Shown piece by piece: positions 1 through 9,109 of a stretch of 64,000 nucleotides of DNA. Positions within the stretch are counted from its first letter, which is position 1; the number at the start of each line of letters is the position of its first letter. A model generated the notes under the pieces. It had not been told where the DNA came from. It did no database searches and worked only from the letters and a program-made list of their open reading frames with translations. The DNA lies in contig JAPWKC010000002.1 in the NCBI GenBank assembly GCA_028283725.1, forward strand, positions 255,501 to 319,500. Direction: 5' to 3'. Made by a program: the position numbers and the translations under genes. Source of the DNA: Neorhizobium sp. (GTDB taxonomy: Bacteria; Pseudomonadota; Alphaproteobacteria; Rhizobiales; Rhizobiaceae).

Positions 1-141
1 GGCGCCGAAACCTGTCATGTAGATCGCCGGAAAACCCGCCATTTCGACGAGACGTGCCGTCAGCGCGTCGGGTGCGCCGGGCGCCTGCAGAAGCTTGCCC
101 GAGGCAAGCGACGCTTTCAGTCTTTCTGCTGCATTGGTCAT
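1..141 (-). CDS. Isocitrate lyase/PEP mutase family enzyme (N-terminal 47 residues, cut by window edge)
   Basis: The reading frame runs off the left edge. The visible N-terminus includes the stretch LLQAPGAPDALTARLVEM followed by GFPAIYMTGFGA, which is the usual start of the PEP mutase/isocitrate lyase superfamily (oxaloacetate decarboxylase, methylisocitrate lyase, carboxyvinyl-carboxyphosphonate mutase), enzymes that make or break C-C or C-P bonds in 2-oxo or 2-hydroxy acids. An AGGGAGGA Shine-Dalgarno lies just before the ATG. It follows the SDR gene at 58 bp on the same strand, so the two are probably co-transcribed and act on one substrate. The catalytic region is outside the window, so the exact reaction cannot be assigned. 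Confidence 0.8.
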   Translation of the reverse strand, partial: MTNAAERLKASLASGKLLQAPGAPDALTARLVEMAGFPAIYMTGFGA

Positions 142-199
142 GAATGATCCTCCCTGTCTTTGTCCCTGGTCTTGCGGATGCCTGCCGGACGAAAACCGA

Positions 200-967
200 T
201 CAGCGGCCGCCCGACACGTCGACGACGATGCCGGTGACGTAGGACGCGTGGTCGGACAACAGCCAGATGGCCGCGTCCGCAACTTCATCGGCCGTGCCGA
301 GCCGCTTCAGCGGAATGAGGTTTGCCATGGCCTCGATATTGGCAGGATCGGCAAAGACGTCCTTCTGGATCTCGGTATTGATGACGCCGGGCGCCAGCGC
401 ATTGACGCGTGCCTTGGGGGCAAGCTCCTTGGCCAGCGCGACCGTGAACGAGGCGATCGCACCTTTCGTCGTCGCGTAGGCGATATTGCCGACCATGCCG
501 CCGGTGCGCGCCGCAATCGAGGACAGGTTGACGACCGAGCGACTGTCTCCCGTCGCCGGCGCGCGAATGAAGGCGTTCGAAACGTAGAAGACACTCTTCA
601 GATTGACCGACAGGACGCGGTCGAGCTCCAGCTCGTCCATGTCCTCGACAGTCATCCGCTGGCCGATGATCCCGGCATTGTTGAGGAGATGATCGACGCC
701 GCCGAAGGCCGCGATCGTTCCGGCCATCGCCGCATCGACGGCCGCCTTGTCGGAAACGTTGACGATTTCCGTATGCACCCGGTCGCCATACTGTGCCCGG
801 CATTCCGCCAGTCGCTCGGCATTGACGTCCCACACGGCTGCCTTTGCCCCATAGGCGATGGCCTTGTCGACCACGGCGCGGCCGATGCCGGAGGCCCCGC
901 CGGTCACGAGGACGACGCGATCACGGAAACATTCGTAAACCTGCCCAGAGGGTTGCGACTGATGCAT
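200..967 (-). CDS. SDR family NAD(P)-dependent oxidoreductase
   Basis: Classical short-chain dehydrogenase of 255 residues. With the chosen start, the cofactor motif TGGASGIG is at about residues 22-29, NNAG at 96-99, the catalytic Ser in NLSS near 150, and the Tyr-x-x-x-Lys pair at Tyr164/Lys168. An acidic residue at the end of beta-2 (WDVN) favours NAD. A longer reading frame begins at 1012, but ATG 967 has a GGGAGAG ribosome site and puts the Rossmann fold at the usual distance. It probably oxidises or reduces a hydroxy/keto acid or polyol handled by the PEP-mutase-family enzyme downstream and imported by the divergent MFS transporter. Substrate unknown. Confidence 0.88.
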   Translation of the reverse strand: MHQSQPSGQVYECFRDRVVLVTGGASGIGRAVVDKAIAYGAKAAVWDVNAERLAECRAQYGDRVHTEIVNVSDKAAVDAAMAGTIAAFGGVDHLLNNAGIIGQRMTVEDMDELELDRVLSVNLKSVFYVSNAFIRAPATGDSRSVVNLSSIAARTGGMVGNIAYATTKGAIASFTVALAKELAPKARVNALAPGVINTEIQKDVFADPANIEAMANLIPLKRLGTADEVADAAIWLLSDHASYVTGIVVDVSGGR

Positions 968-1038
968 GCTTCTCTCCCTGCCGCCTGGCGGCGCAATATC
1001 TGTCGCGGCCAAGAAAGACCACTTCCCGATCTCTTGTC

Positions 1039-1054
1039 AACTAGGGTTCTAGTT
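1039..1054. promoter_or_regulatory. Inverted repeat AACTAG-N4-CTAGTT in the divergent SDR/MFS promoter region
   Basis: The 176-bp gap between the SDR and MFS starts contains the perfect inverted repeat AACTAGGGTTCTAGTT. An overlapping pair TAGGGT (1042-1047) and ACCCTA (1059-1064) also reads as an inverted repeat. The site lies between two divergent starts and near a GntR/FadR-type regulator gene, so it is a reasonable operator for that regulator. The binding assignment is inference. Confidence 0.45.
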
Positions 1055-1143
1055 TATGTACCCTACTTGTCGATTTGCGTTTCGTCATCTATAGAAAACG
1101 CTGGGAGGGGTTCGCGGAGGGCGGACCCGACAGGAGGATAACC

Positions 1144-2451
1144 ATGGCAGAGGCCATACGCGCCGGTGGCGCCTATTCCGATTCGAGTTTGCGCGACCGG
1201 ACGATCCGCAAGCTCAACATCCGCATCGTTCTGTTCTGTTTCATCTGCTTCATTGTGAACTATCTCGATCGCGTCAACATCGGTTTCGCGGCGCTTCACA
1301 TGAACGACGATATCGGACTGACGCCCTATATGTTCGGGTTGGGTGCCGGTATTTTCTTCATCGGCTATCTCGCCTTCGAGATCCCGAGCAACATGATCCT
1401 TCACAAGGTGGGGCCGCGCATCTGGATCGCCCGCATCATGCTGACCTGGGGCATCGTCTCCTGCGCCATGGCATGGGTGCAGGGCCCGACTTCCTTCTAT
1501 ATCCTGCGCTTCCTGCTCGGCGTGGCGGAAGCCGGCTTTGCGCCGGGCGTGCTTCTCTACCTGACCTACTGGTTCCCGGCCAAGGAACGCGGCCGCGCGA
1601 CGGCCTCTTTCATGGCGGCGACCGTGCTGTCGATCGTCATCGGCGCTCCGATTTCCGGCTGGCTGATCGATGCCGGCGAAGGCCTTTTCGGCATGCATGG
1701 CTGGCAGGCGATGTTCCTGCTCGAAGGCCTGCCGTCGGTCGTGCTCGGTATCTTCACCTTCTTCTATCTGGTCGATTCTCCGGCGAAGGACACCAAGTGG
1801 CTGGCGCCCGACGAGCGCGCCTGGCTGCTCGAACAGCTCGAGGCCGACCGTCGCAACGCCGGGGCCGACACCCGCCACAGCCTGCGCGAGATCTTTTCCG
1901 ATATCCGCGTCTGGCTGCTGACGCTGGTTTACATGTTCAACGGCGTCGCCATCTACGGCGTCATCATGTGGCTGCCGCAGATCGTCAAGACCTTCGGCCT
2001 GACCACGGCCCAGGCCGGCTTCGTTTCCGCCATCCCGTTCATCTTCGCCGCGATCGGCCTCGTGGTCATCGCCAAGAGCTCCGACCGCACCGGCGAGCGC
2101 AAGATCCACACGGCCATGTCCGGCCTTGTCGGCGGCATCTTCCTGATCGCCAGCGCGCTGGTGGCCAATCCCTATCTGGCGCTGGCGCTCCTGTGCATCT
2201 GCGCCTTCTTCCTGTGGTCCTATCTCGGCGTGTTCTGGACGCTGCCGACGCAGTTCCTCTCGGGTGCGGCGGCGGCGGGCGGTCTTGCCGCCATCAACGG
2301 CTTTGCCCAGATCGGCGGCTTCACCGGCCCCTATCTCGTCGGCTGGGTGAAAACCTCCACCGACAGCTTCTCATTGTCCCTCATCACGCTTGCGGTCTTT
2401 CCCATCCTCGGCTTCTTTCTCTGCATGAGCTTGAAAGCCAACCGCGACTAG
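1144..2451 (+). CDS. MFS transporter, anion:cation symporter (ACS) type
   Basis: A 435-residue major facilitator with about 12 hydrophobic segments. The N-terminal NYLDRVNIGFAALHM segment is typical of the ACS family, which imports organic anions such as tartrate, phthalate, hexuronates or 4-hydroxyphenylacetate with protons across the inner membrane. A near-ideal AGGAGG (1131-1136) precedes ATG 1144, which fixes the start; an in-frame upstream start at 1075 lacks such a site. It is divergent from the SDR/PEP-mutase-family genes and followed by a GntR regulator, so it is probably the uptake system for their substrate. Confidence 0.9.
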   Translation: MAEAIRAGGAYSDSSLRDRTIRKLNIRIVLFCFICFIVNYLDRVNIGFAALHMNDDIGLTPYMFGLGAGIFFIGYLAFEIPSNMILHKVGPRIWIARIMLTWGIVSCAMAWVQGPTSFYILRFLLGVAEAGFAPGVLLYLTYWFPAKERGRATASFMAATVLSIVIGAPISGWLIDAGEGLFGMHGWQAMFLLEGLPSVVLGIFTFFYLVDSPAKDTKWLAPDERAWLLEQLEADRRNAGADTRHSLREIFSDIRVWLLTLVYMFNGVAIYGVIMWLPQIVKTFGLTTAQAGFVSAIPFIFAAIGLVVIAKSSDRTGERKIHTAMSGLVGGIFLIASALVANPYLALALLCICAFFLWSYLGVFWTLPTQFLSGAAAAGGLAAINGFAQIGGFTGPYLVGWVKTSTDSFSLSLITLAVFPILGFFLCMSLKANRD

Positions 2452-2457
2452 CCCAAA

Positions 2458-2497
2458 GTTTCCGGCGGCGCAGACAATGCGATGCGCCGCCGGAAAC
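2458..2497 (+). terminator. Strong stem-loop between the MFS and GntR genes
   Basis: Perfect 15-bp inverted repeat (GTTTCCGGCGGCGCA at 2458-2472, its complement at 2483-2497) with a 10-nt loop, six bases after the MFS stop. There is no T-run, so it may be a partial terminator or an mRNA-stabilising hairpin. It overlaps the upstream candidate start of the GntR gene at 2482, which argues for the later start at 2524. Confidence 0.6.
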
Positions 2498-2523
2498 TGC
2501 TGACGCCGATCGGATCAACCATT

Positions 2524-3252
2524 ATGCCTGCCGCCTCCATCAAGCCGCCGAAAGGCCTTGCCATCGTCATTGCGGACAAGATCCGTACGGCGATCGTCGA
2601 TGCGGAGCTGGAATTCGGCGAGAGCCTTTCGGAAGATACGCTGGCATCCGCCTTCGAAGTCAGCCGGACCCCCGTGCGCGAGGCGCTCAATATTCTCCAG
2701 ATCGAAGGACTGGTGACGATCGTGCCGAAATCCGGCACCTATGTTTTCACGCCGACGGTCGAGGACATTACCGAACTTTGCGACTATCGCATCGGGCTTG
2801 AGCAACACGCCGTGACGTTGACGCCGCAAGGCTCGATCGGCAAGGCCGTTGCCGAATTGCAGAAACAGGTGGATGCAATGGAGGACGCGGTCAGCGGAAG
2901 CGACATGCAGGCCTATGGCCGCGCCGACACCGAATTCCACCTGGCTTTTTTCCGCCACTGCGGCAATCGCTACCTGCAGAATGCCTATAATCTCATTCTC
3001 GGCCGCGTCGCCTCGCTGCGCACGCATCTTGCCATCCACGCGCCCGGCGAACCGGATCGCTCCATGGCGGACCACCGCCGGATGGTCGCACTGCTCGGCA
3101 GCGAGCAGAGGGGAGAGCTGACCGCGCTGCTTGGCACCCACATAGCGCATACGCGCAACAACTATCTCGACGTCTTCCAGACGAGCGATGCCGTCAACAG
3201 AAGCCGCGGCCGCGCCGTTCGCCTCAGAAAGCGGCTCGCAATCCTGGCGTGA
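2524..3252 (+). CDS. GntR family transcriptional regulator (FadR subfamily, FCD domain)
   Basis: A 242-residue regulator. The N-terminal winged helix-turn-helix is seen in ADKIRTAIV, LSEDTLASAFEVSRTPVREAL and the wing SGTYVF. The C-terminal all-helical FCD effector domain contains DTEFHLAFFRHCGN, with Asp and His positions that usually bind a metal and the organic-acid ligand. It follows the MFS gene in the same direction and probably controls the divergent SDR/MFS modules in response to their substrate. An in-frame ATG at 2482 would add 14 residues but lies inside the stem-loop. No strong ribosome site is visible before 2524, so the start is moderately sure. Confidence 0.87.
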   Translation: MPAASIKPPKGLAIVIADKIRTAIVDAELEFGESLSEDTLASAFEVSRTPVREALNILQIEGLVTIVPKSGTYVFTPTVEDITELCDYRIGLEQHAVTLTPQGSIGKAVAELQKQVDAMEDAVSGSDMQAYGRADTEFHLAFFRHCGNRYLQNAYNLILGRVASLRTHLAIHAPGEPDRSMADHRRMVALLGSEQRGELTALLGTHIAHTRNNYLDVFQTSDAVNRSRGRAVRLRKRLAILA

Positions 3253-3597
3253 ACTGGCGTGTTCGGTTCGAATTGCCGAAGCCGAACCCGCCCCGGTCGC
3301 GACCGCCGCTTGACACGCCCTTGACCAGTGCCGAGGATTTTTGGCACCAGGCTGGGCCTTCGCACTGGAAAAAAGTCATCAGATCGATACGAATCCGAAC
3401 GGTGCGTCAGCGGACACGGTCACCGCAGGTCAATGATATCTCGCTGGTAACGCTGGTTTTGTCGATGTTTGTCGGCTGAACATCCCCGCATTCGGCCCTT
3501 CTCTCTCCCGTCCCCGGGCCACTCGACTCCCAAAGTTGACTCTGATACTCTTATTAAATATGTCAACATTACTGACATTTTCTGGGAGGTCACGATT
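3253..3597 (+). promoter_or_regulatory. 345-bp leader upstream of the glutamate-synthase-like gene
   Basis: No convincing gene. Base composition becomes AT-rich near 3541-3580. Visible elements are an inverted repeat TGTCA-N7-TGACA (3561-3577), an overlapping longer pair GTTGAC (3535-3540) and GTCAAC (3562-3567), and a GGGAGG ribosome site (3584-3589) eight bases before GTG 3598. A GTTCGG/CCGAAC inverted repeat lies just after the GntR stop. The paired elements look like an operator, but no cognate regulator can be named. Confidence 0.45.
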
Positions 3598-6500
3598 GTG
3601 AACACGATGCCGGCAAACACAGGTCTTTACGACCCATCCCTTGACAAGAGCAGTTGCGGCGTCGGCTTCATTACCCGAAAAGACGGCACGCAGTCGCATG
3701 ATGTCCTGACCAAGGGCCATGAGGCTCTCTGTGCCGTACCGCATCGCGGCGGGATATCGGCAGAGGGTGTCGGCGATGGCGCCGGGATCTCTGTCGACCT
3801 GTCGCTCGGCTTCTTCCGCAAACTGACCGGCCAGGCCGACCTTCAGCTGCGCCGCTTCGGCGTCGGCAATTTCTTTCTCCCGGCAAACCCTGCATTTCAC
3901 CCCGAGGCCGTGATTGAGGCCGCCCTGGCCGAACAGGGCTTCCCGATCCTCCTCAAGCGCGACGTGCCGGTGGACAATGATGCAATCCGCCCCGCGGCCG
4001 TTCGCCATCAGCTGACGATCCGCCAGTGGATTTTCGGCTGTCACAGCGCAACCGCATCCGAGGGCGAGTTCGATTTCCGCATACACAAGGCGCTGCTGGC
4101 GATCGAGGCCGATGCCTATACCAGCGCTGACCTTCTGGGTCTCTATCCGATCTCGCTCAGTGCCCGCACGCAGGTGCTGAAGGGCAGGCTGAACTCCAAC
4201 GAGGTCATCCCCTATTTCCGCGATCTGGTGGACACGGACCACGCAATCCACACCATGTATTTCCACACCCGGTTTTCGACCAATACCGACCCCCATCCAT
4301 CGATGGCGCAACCGTTCCGCCAGATGGCGCATAATGGCGAGCTGAATACCGACCGCAAGAACCGCCTGTCGGAAGCGGCGATCGCTGCCGCGAAGAACGC
4401 CTCGATCATCCGCCCGAAGGGCCAATCCGACAGCTGCCGGCTCGATCAGACCCTGCAGTCGCGGGTGCTCGAAGATGGCCTCGACCTCGTGACTGCCGTC
4501 GTCTCGATGATGCCGCCGGCCTGGGAGAATGACGATACGCTGTCGGCCGACGTCGTCGCCATGCTCGAATATTTCTCGCTCTACGAGGAAAAGAACGACG
4601 GCCCGGCAGCACTCATCTTCGGCAATGGCGATGTGATCGGGGCACGGCTCGACCGTCTTGGCCTTCGTCCTTTACGCACGGTCGAGACCGACGACTATCT
4701 CTGCGTCATGTCGGAGGCGGGACAGATCGCCTTTCCGCCGGAAACCGTCTTGAGCCGCGGCCGTATCGAGGCCGGCGGCATGCTGGTCTACGATCACTTG
4801 GAACAGCGCGCCTACGGCACGGTCGAGGCGCTGGAAATGCTTGCCGCCCGCAAACCCTACCGCGATCTTCTGGTCGAGGCGCGGGTGCGCCTGTCCGACC
4901 TGCCGGAGATTCCGGCCGAAGCGCAAGGCTCGCCGCTGCGCTACAATGGCGATCTTGAGCGCCACCAGCGCTATGTCGCCTACTCGCACAATCAGGAGAG
5001 CTTCAAGTTCCTGATGGACCCGATGCTGGCCACCGGCGCGGAAAAGATCTCCGCCATGGGTTATGGCAATGCCATCAACGCGCTGTCCGACCAGGAAGGC
5101 GGCGTCGCCAAATATTTCTCCCAGCGTTTCGCCCAGGTCACCAATCCGCCGCTCGACAGCATTCGCGAGGCCGACGGCATGACGCTCCGGATCGCCCTCG
5201 GCGCCAAGCCGAATATCGGCGCCCGGGCCGCAAGGCAGATCGTCGTCCCTTCGCCGGTTCTGAGCCATCTCGATATGCTCAAGCTGCGCGAGCAGACGGA
5301 AACGCCGGTTCGCCGCTTCGATATGCTCTACACACCTGACCTCGACGATGCCGCCGCCAATATCAGCGCGCTGGAAGACGGTATCGACAGGCTTTGCCAT
5401 GCGATTGCAGGTTTCGCCCGTGACGAAGGCGGCATCGCCATCGTCACCGACCGGCATGTGGCGCGCGATCGGGCGGCGCTGCCGATGATCCTCGTCGTCT
5501 CGGCGATCAACCAGAAGCTTATCGAGGAAGGCGCGCGCCTGCGCGTTTCGCTGGTCATCGAAAGCGGCCAGATCTCCTCGTCGCATCATATCGCGGCAGC
5601 GCTCGGCTTCGGCGCGTCGGCCATTTATCCGCTTGGCGTGCAGTTCCGCGCTGAAGAGAAGTTCGGCGCCGATGCCGACAAGGCTTTCAAGCGCTTCGCC
5701 AAGGCAGCGGAAAAGTCGCTGATGAAGACGATGGGCAAGGTCGGGCTGTGCACCGCAGAAAGCTATGTCGGCGGCGAGTTCTTCGAGCCGAATTTCCTCG
5801 ATACCAGCGATCCGGTGCTCAACCGCTACTTCCCCAACGTCAAGACGCCCGTCGGAGGCGTGGACTTCAAGGTCATCGCCCAGGCCGTTGCCGACTGGCA
5901 CGCCAAGGCGCTGACGGTGAAAGGCGAGGACGACATTCCGCTGCTCGGCCTCTTCAAGGAGCGCGCCGAAGGCGCCGGCCATTCTTTCGGCACCACGGCC
6001 GTGCGCGGCTTCGTCGATATGACCGAGGAAAAGCCGAGCTTTGCGGAGCCGGACGGAGAGGAGGATCCGTTCCTGCGCCTGCTGACGCTCAATCGCCTGG
6101 GCGATGCATTCGGCATCGATGATGCGGCCTATGCGAATAACAGCTACGATCGCCTTTCTGCCGAAGCCATCGACCGTTTCACCATCACCCCCGGCTACCG
6201 ATCGTTTGCGCGGATGATGACGGAAGAGCGCGCCCGCAGGCCGGCCGCGCTCCGCGATGTCCTCGCCTTCCCGGCGGATGTCACTTATGCCAACTCCCCG
6301 GATGATTTCCGCAAGGAGATGAAGCGCTTTTCCCGCAAGGGCAATAACAGTTTTCTCGTGCGCGGCCTGACATGCGAAGCCACGTCCGACGATATGTTCC
6401 GGCTGACGCTGACGGGGCCGCAGGGCGGCAATCTTGCGCGGCTCGCGGCGCTTGGCCAGTCATTGGTCGCACGCTTCGGTGCAGACGTTCTCGGCCATTG

Positions 6501-9084
6501 GCTGGAGGGCGGCGCGCTCGCAGTCCAGGCGGCCGGCCAGGCGCTCGACTATCTGCGCCTTCTCGGTACCGCGCCTGCAGGCCTCTCGCTCGATGACGTT
6601 CAGCCGGCAAGCGAAATTACGCCGCTGCTCGCATCGGGCGCCATGAGCCACGGCGCGCTGGTTTCCAATGCCCATGAGGCAGTGGCACACGGCACCAACA
6701 TGGTCGGCGGCATGTCGAACTCGGGCGAAGGCGGCGAGCATATCTCCCGCTACGGCACGATCCGCGCCTCGCGCATCAAGCAGTTCGCGTCTGGCCGTTT
6801 CGGCATCTGGGCCGGCTATCTGGCAGATCCGATGCTGGAAGAGCTGGAGATCAAGATCGGCCAGGGCGCCAAGCCCGGCGAAGGCGGCCAGCTTCCTGCC
6901 GCGAAAGTGACGGTCGAGATCGCAGCCGCCCGCGGCGGCACGCCGGGAGTCGAGCTGGTCTCGCCGCCCCCGCATCACGATACCTATTCGATCGAGGATC
7001 TGGCGCAGCTGATCCATGACTGCAAGGCGGCGCGCGTCCGCGTCGTCGTCAAGCTCGTCTCGTCGGAAGGCATTGGCACGATCGCGGTCGGTGTCGCCAA
7101 GGCCGGCGCCGATGTCATCAATGTCGCCGGCAATACCGGTGGCACCGGTGCGGCCGCCGTCACCAGCCTCAAATATACCGGCCGCGCAGCCGAGATCGGC
7201 ATTGCCGAAGTCCATCAGGCGCTCTGCGCCAACGGCTTGCGGCAGAAGGTGACGCTGCGCTGCTCGGGCGCACATCAGACGGCCAGCGACGTGGTGAAGT
7301 CTGCGCTTCTCGGCGGTGACAGCTTTGAATTCGGCACGACGGCGCTGATGATGCTGAAATGCGTCATGGCGAAGAACTGCAACATCAAGTGCCCGGCGGG
7401 CCTCACCACCAATGCCGAAGTCTTCGACGGCGATCCGCGGGCGCTGGCGCAGTATCTGCTCAACATCGCCCACGAGACCCGCGAGATCCTGGCCTCGCTC
7501 GGCTTCAGGTCGCTGCGTGAGGCACGCGGCAGGAGCGATCTCCTGCATCTCCTCGATCACCCCTCCAGCGTCGGCCAGCTCGATCTGCGCGCCATGCTGC
7601 AGGTCGTCGATGAGGTGAGGATCGCAGACCCCGTTTATATGGAGAAGGATTACGCCCTCGACGACGCCTTTATCGACATGGTGCGTTCGGCCCTGATCGA
7701 CGGCGGCCAGCCGACGGTCGAGCTTGGCGGCAACCGCCATCTCAACAATTGCAACAAGAGCGTCGGCGGCCAGCTTGCGGTCGATATCGAGCGGATGCTG
7801 AACTATGAGCTCGATGCCGGAAAGGCACGTCACCTGCCCGCCGTGAGGCAGGACGGGCGCGGCCGCCGTTTCCTTGATGCAGGTTCGGTGAAGATCGCGA
7901 CCTCCGGTTCAGCCGGCCAGTCCTATGGCGCATTCTGCAATGACGGCATGATGCTCGCCCACACCGGCACCTGCAATGACGGCGTCGGCAAGAGCGCCAA
8001 TGGCGGCACGATCACGGTGCGTGCTCCCGGCGGTGGCTCGGCAGAGGCCGGCGGCAATGTGCTGATCGGCAATTTCGCCCTGTTCGGCGCGACCGGCGGA
8101 CGTCTGTTCGTCGAGGGTCAGGCCGGCGACCGGTTCGCGGTGCGCAATTCCGGCTCCACGGCCGTCGTCGAAGGCGTGGGCGATTTCTGCTGCGAATACA
8201 TGACGAACGGCGCGGTGCTCAATCTCGGCGCCTTCGGCAAGGGTGTCGGCAACGGCATGAGCGGCGGGTTCTTCTATCAGTACGATCCCTACGGCGATCT
8301 GCCGAAGAAGGTGAGCCACGATTCCATCCTGATCGGTTCGATCGGCAATCAGGATGATCCGCACGCCGCTTTCCATGCCGACGCGATCCGCATGATGCTG
8401 GCATGGCATGTGGAAGCGACAGGCTCAGAAAAAGCCCGCTGGCTTCTCGATAATTTCGACAGCGAAAAGTCGAACTTCGTCTACGGCCTGCCGCGGGCGC
8501 TGCTGCTTTATCAGGATACGGACGCGATCCTGAAGGCCAAGAGCCGCAAGGACCTGATCGAGGAACTCGCCACGGCGCTGGCCGGCCATCAGGTGCGCAA
8601 GTTCAAGCTCGCCTATCGCGACCGAAAGCCGATCCTGAATGGCAAGGCTCCTGGCCATGGCGAGACGGATACGGACCAGATGTTCGCGCTGCTCAACAAC
8701 TACACGGTGCTCTCCATGGCGCAATCGCTTGCCATGGCGCGGGTTCCGAACGCGCTCGGCCCATCGGAGCCGGCGGTGGAAAAGGCCGTACGCAATCTGA
8801 TCCTGACGGAGGATTTCGCGCTGATGCAGAAACTCTCCCGCTATGCGCGAGAAGCGGTTGCCGATTACGACGACGAGGGGCTTGCCATCCTTGTCTCGGA
8901 AAAGCGTCTTTCCGATTATCGCCAGGCGCTTGCCGGCCGCAACACGCTGTCGATCGATTGCCCCGGCACCTATGGCTGGATCATCCGGCAGACGGACAGC
9001 AACCGGGGGCGGATCGGCCGCATCCCGAGCTTCGAAGAACTGTTTGCGCGCAAGGCCGTCGGCGGCCTTGCGACTGCAAGATAA
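3598..9084 (+). CDS. Glutamate synthase large-subunit-like protein (GATase II / FMN / Fe-S / GXGXG) with C-terminal extension
   Basis: Reading from GTG 3598 (GGGAGG eight bases upstream) gives 1828 residues, longer than the roughly 1500-1570 of bacterial GltB. Order: short propeptide; class II glutamine amidotransferase with candidate nucleophile Cys20 (SSCGVGFI); central domain (AQVTNPPLDSIRE); FMN-binding synthase domain (KPGEGGQLPAAKV, SPPPHHDTYSIEDLAQLI); a three-Cys cluster Cys1255/1261/1265; GXGXG domain (GSAGQSYGAFCNDG); then about 190 residues past the usual GltB end near residue 1635. The Fe-S motif spacing is Cx5Cx3C instead of the usual Cx5Cx4C, and the family's SGHDGGTGA reads AGNTGGTGA. 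Expected chemistry is ammonia transfer from glutamine to a 2-oxo acid on a reduced flavin, but these changes leave the acceptor uncertain. A diflavin reductase follows at 25 bp in place of GltD. Confidence 0.85.
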   Translation: MNTMPANTGLYDPSLDKSSCGVGFITRKDGTQSHDVLTKGHEALCAVPHRGGISAEGVGDGAGISVDLSLGFFRKLTGQADLQLRRFGVGNFFLPANPAFHPEAVIEAALAEQGFPILLKRDVPVDNDAIRPAAVRHQLTIRQWIFGCHSATASEGEFDFRIHKALLAIEADAYTSADLLGLYPISLSARTQVLKGRLNSNEVIPYFRDLVDTDHAIHTMYFHTRFSTNTDPHPSMAQPFRQMAHNGELNTDRKNRLSEAAIAAAKNASIIRPKGQSDSCRLDQTLQSRVLEDGLDLVTAVVSMMPPAWENDDTLSADVVAMLEYFSLYEEKNDGPAALIFGNGDVIGARLDRLGLRPLRTVETDDYLCVMSEAGQIAFPPETVLSRGRIEAGGMLVYDHLEQRAYGTVEALEMLAARKPYRDLLVEARVRLSDLPEIPAEAQGSPLRYNGDLERHQRYVAYSHNQESFKFLMDPMLATGAEKISAMGYGNAINALSDQEGGVAKYFSQRFAQVTNPPLDSIREADGMTLRIALGAKPNIGARAARQIVVPSPVLSHLDMLKLREQTETPVRRFDMLYTPDLDDAAANISALEDGIDRLCHAIAGFARDEGGIAIVTDRHVARDRAALPMILVVSAINQKLIEEGARLRVSLVIESGQISSSHHIAAALGFGASAIYPLGVQFRAEEKFGADADKAFKRFAKAAEKSLMKTMGKVGLCTAESYVGGEFFEPNFLDTSDPVLNRYFPNVKTPVGGVDFKVIAQAVADWHAKALTVKGEDDIPLLGLFKERAEGAGHSFGTTAVRGFVDMTEEKPSFAEPDGEEDPFLRLLTLNRLGDAFGIDDAAYANNSYDRLSAEAIDRFTITPGYRSFARMMTEERARRPAALRDVLAFPADVTYANSPDDFRKEMKRFSRKGNNSFLVRGLTCEATSDDMFRLTLTGPQGGNLARLAALGQSLVARFGADVLGHWLEGGALAVQAAGQALDYLRLLGTAPAGLSLDDVQPASEITPLLASGAMSHGALVSNAHEAVAHGTNMVGGMSNSGEGGEHISRYGTIRASRIKQFASGRFGIWAGYLADPMLEELEIKIGQGAKPGEGGQLPAAKVTVEIAAARGGTPGVELVSPPPHHDTYSIEDLAQLIHDCKAARVRVVVKLVSSEGIGTIAVGVAKAGADVINVAGNTGGTGAAAVTSLKYTGRAAEIGIAEVHQALCANGLRQKVTLRCSGAHQTASDVVKSALLGGDSFEFGTTALMMLKCVMAKNCNIKCPAGLTTNAEVFDGDPRALAQYLLNIAHETREILASLGFRSLREARGRSDLLHLLDHPSSVGQLDLRAMLQVVDEVRIADPVYMEKDYALDDAFIDMVRSALIDGGQPTVELGGNRHLNNCNKSVGGQLAVDIERMLNYELDAGKARHLPAVRQDGRGRRFLDAGSVKIATSGSAGQSYGAFCNDGMMLAHTGTCNDGVGKSANGGTITVRAPGGGSAEAGGNVLIGNFALFGATGGRLFVEGQAGDRFAVRNSGSTAVVEGVGDFCCEYMTNGAVLNLGAFGKGVGNGMSGGFFYQYDPYGDLPKKVSHDSILIGSIGNQDDPHAAFHADAIRMMLAWHVEATGSEKARWLLDNFDSEKSNFVYGLPRALLLYQDTDAILKAKSRKDLIEELATALAGHQVRKFKLAYRDRKPILNGKAPGHGETDTDQMFALLNNYTVLSMAQSLAMARVPNALGPSEPAVEKAVRNLILTEDFALMQKLSRYAREAVADYDDEGLAILVSEKRLSDYRQALAGRNTLSIDCPGTYGWIIRQTDSNRGRIGRIPSFEELFARKAVGGLATAR

Positions 9085-9109
9085 GCGATACGATCGTGAG
9101 ACAGCGATA

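Noticed and set aside
3340-3362. TTGGCAC in the leader of the GOGAT-like gene as a sigma-54 promoter
   Set aside because: The -12 element does not follow: the bases at the right distance read TGGG, not TTGC.
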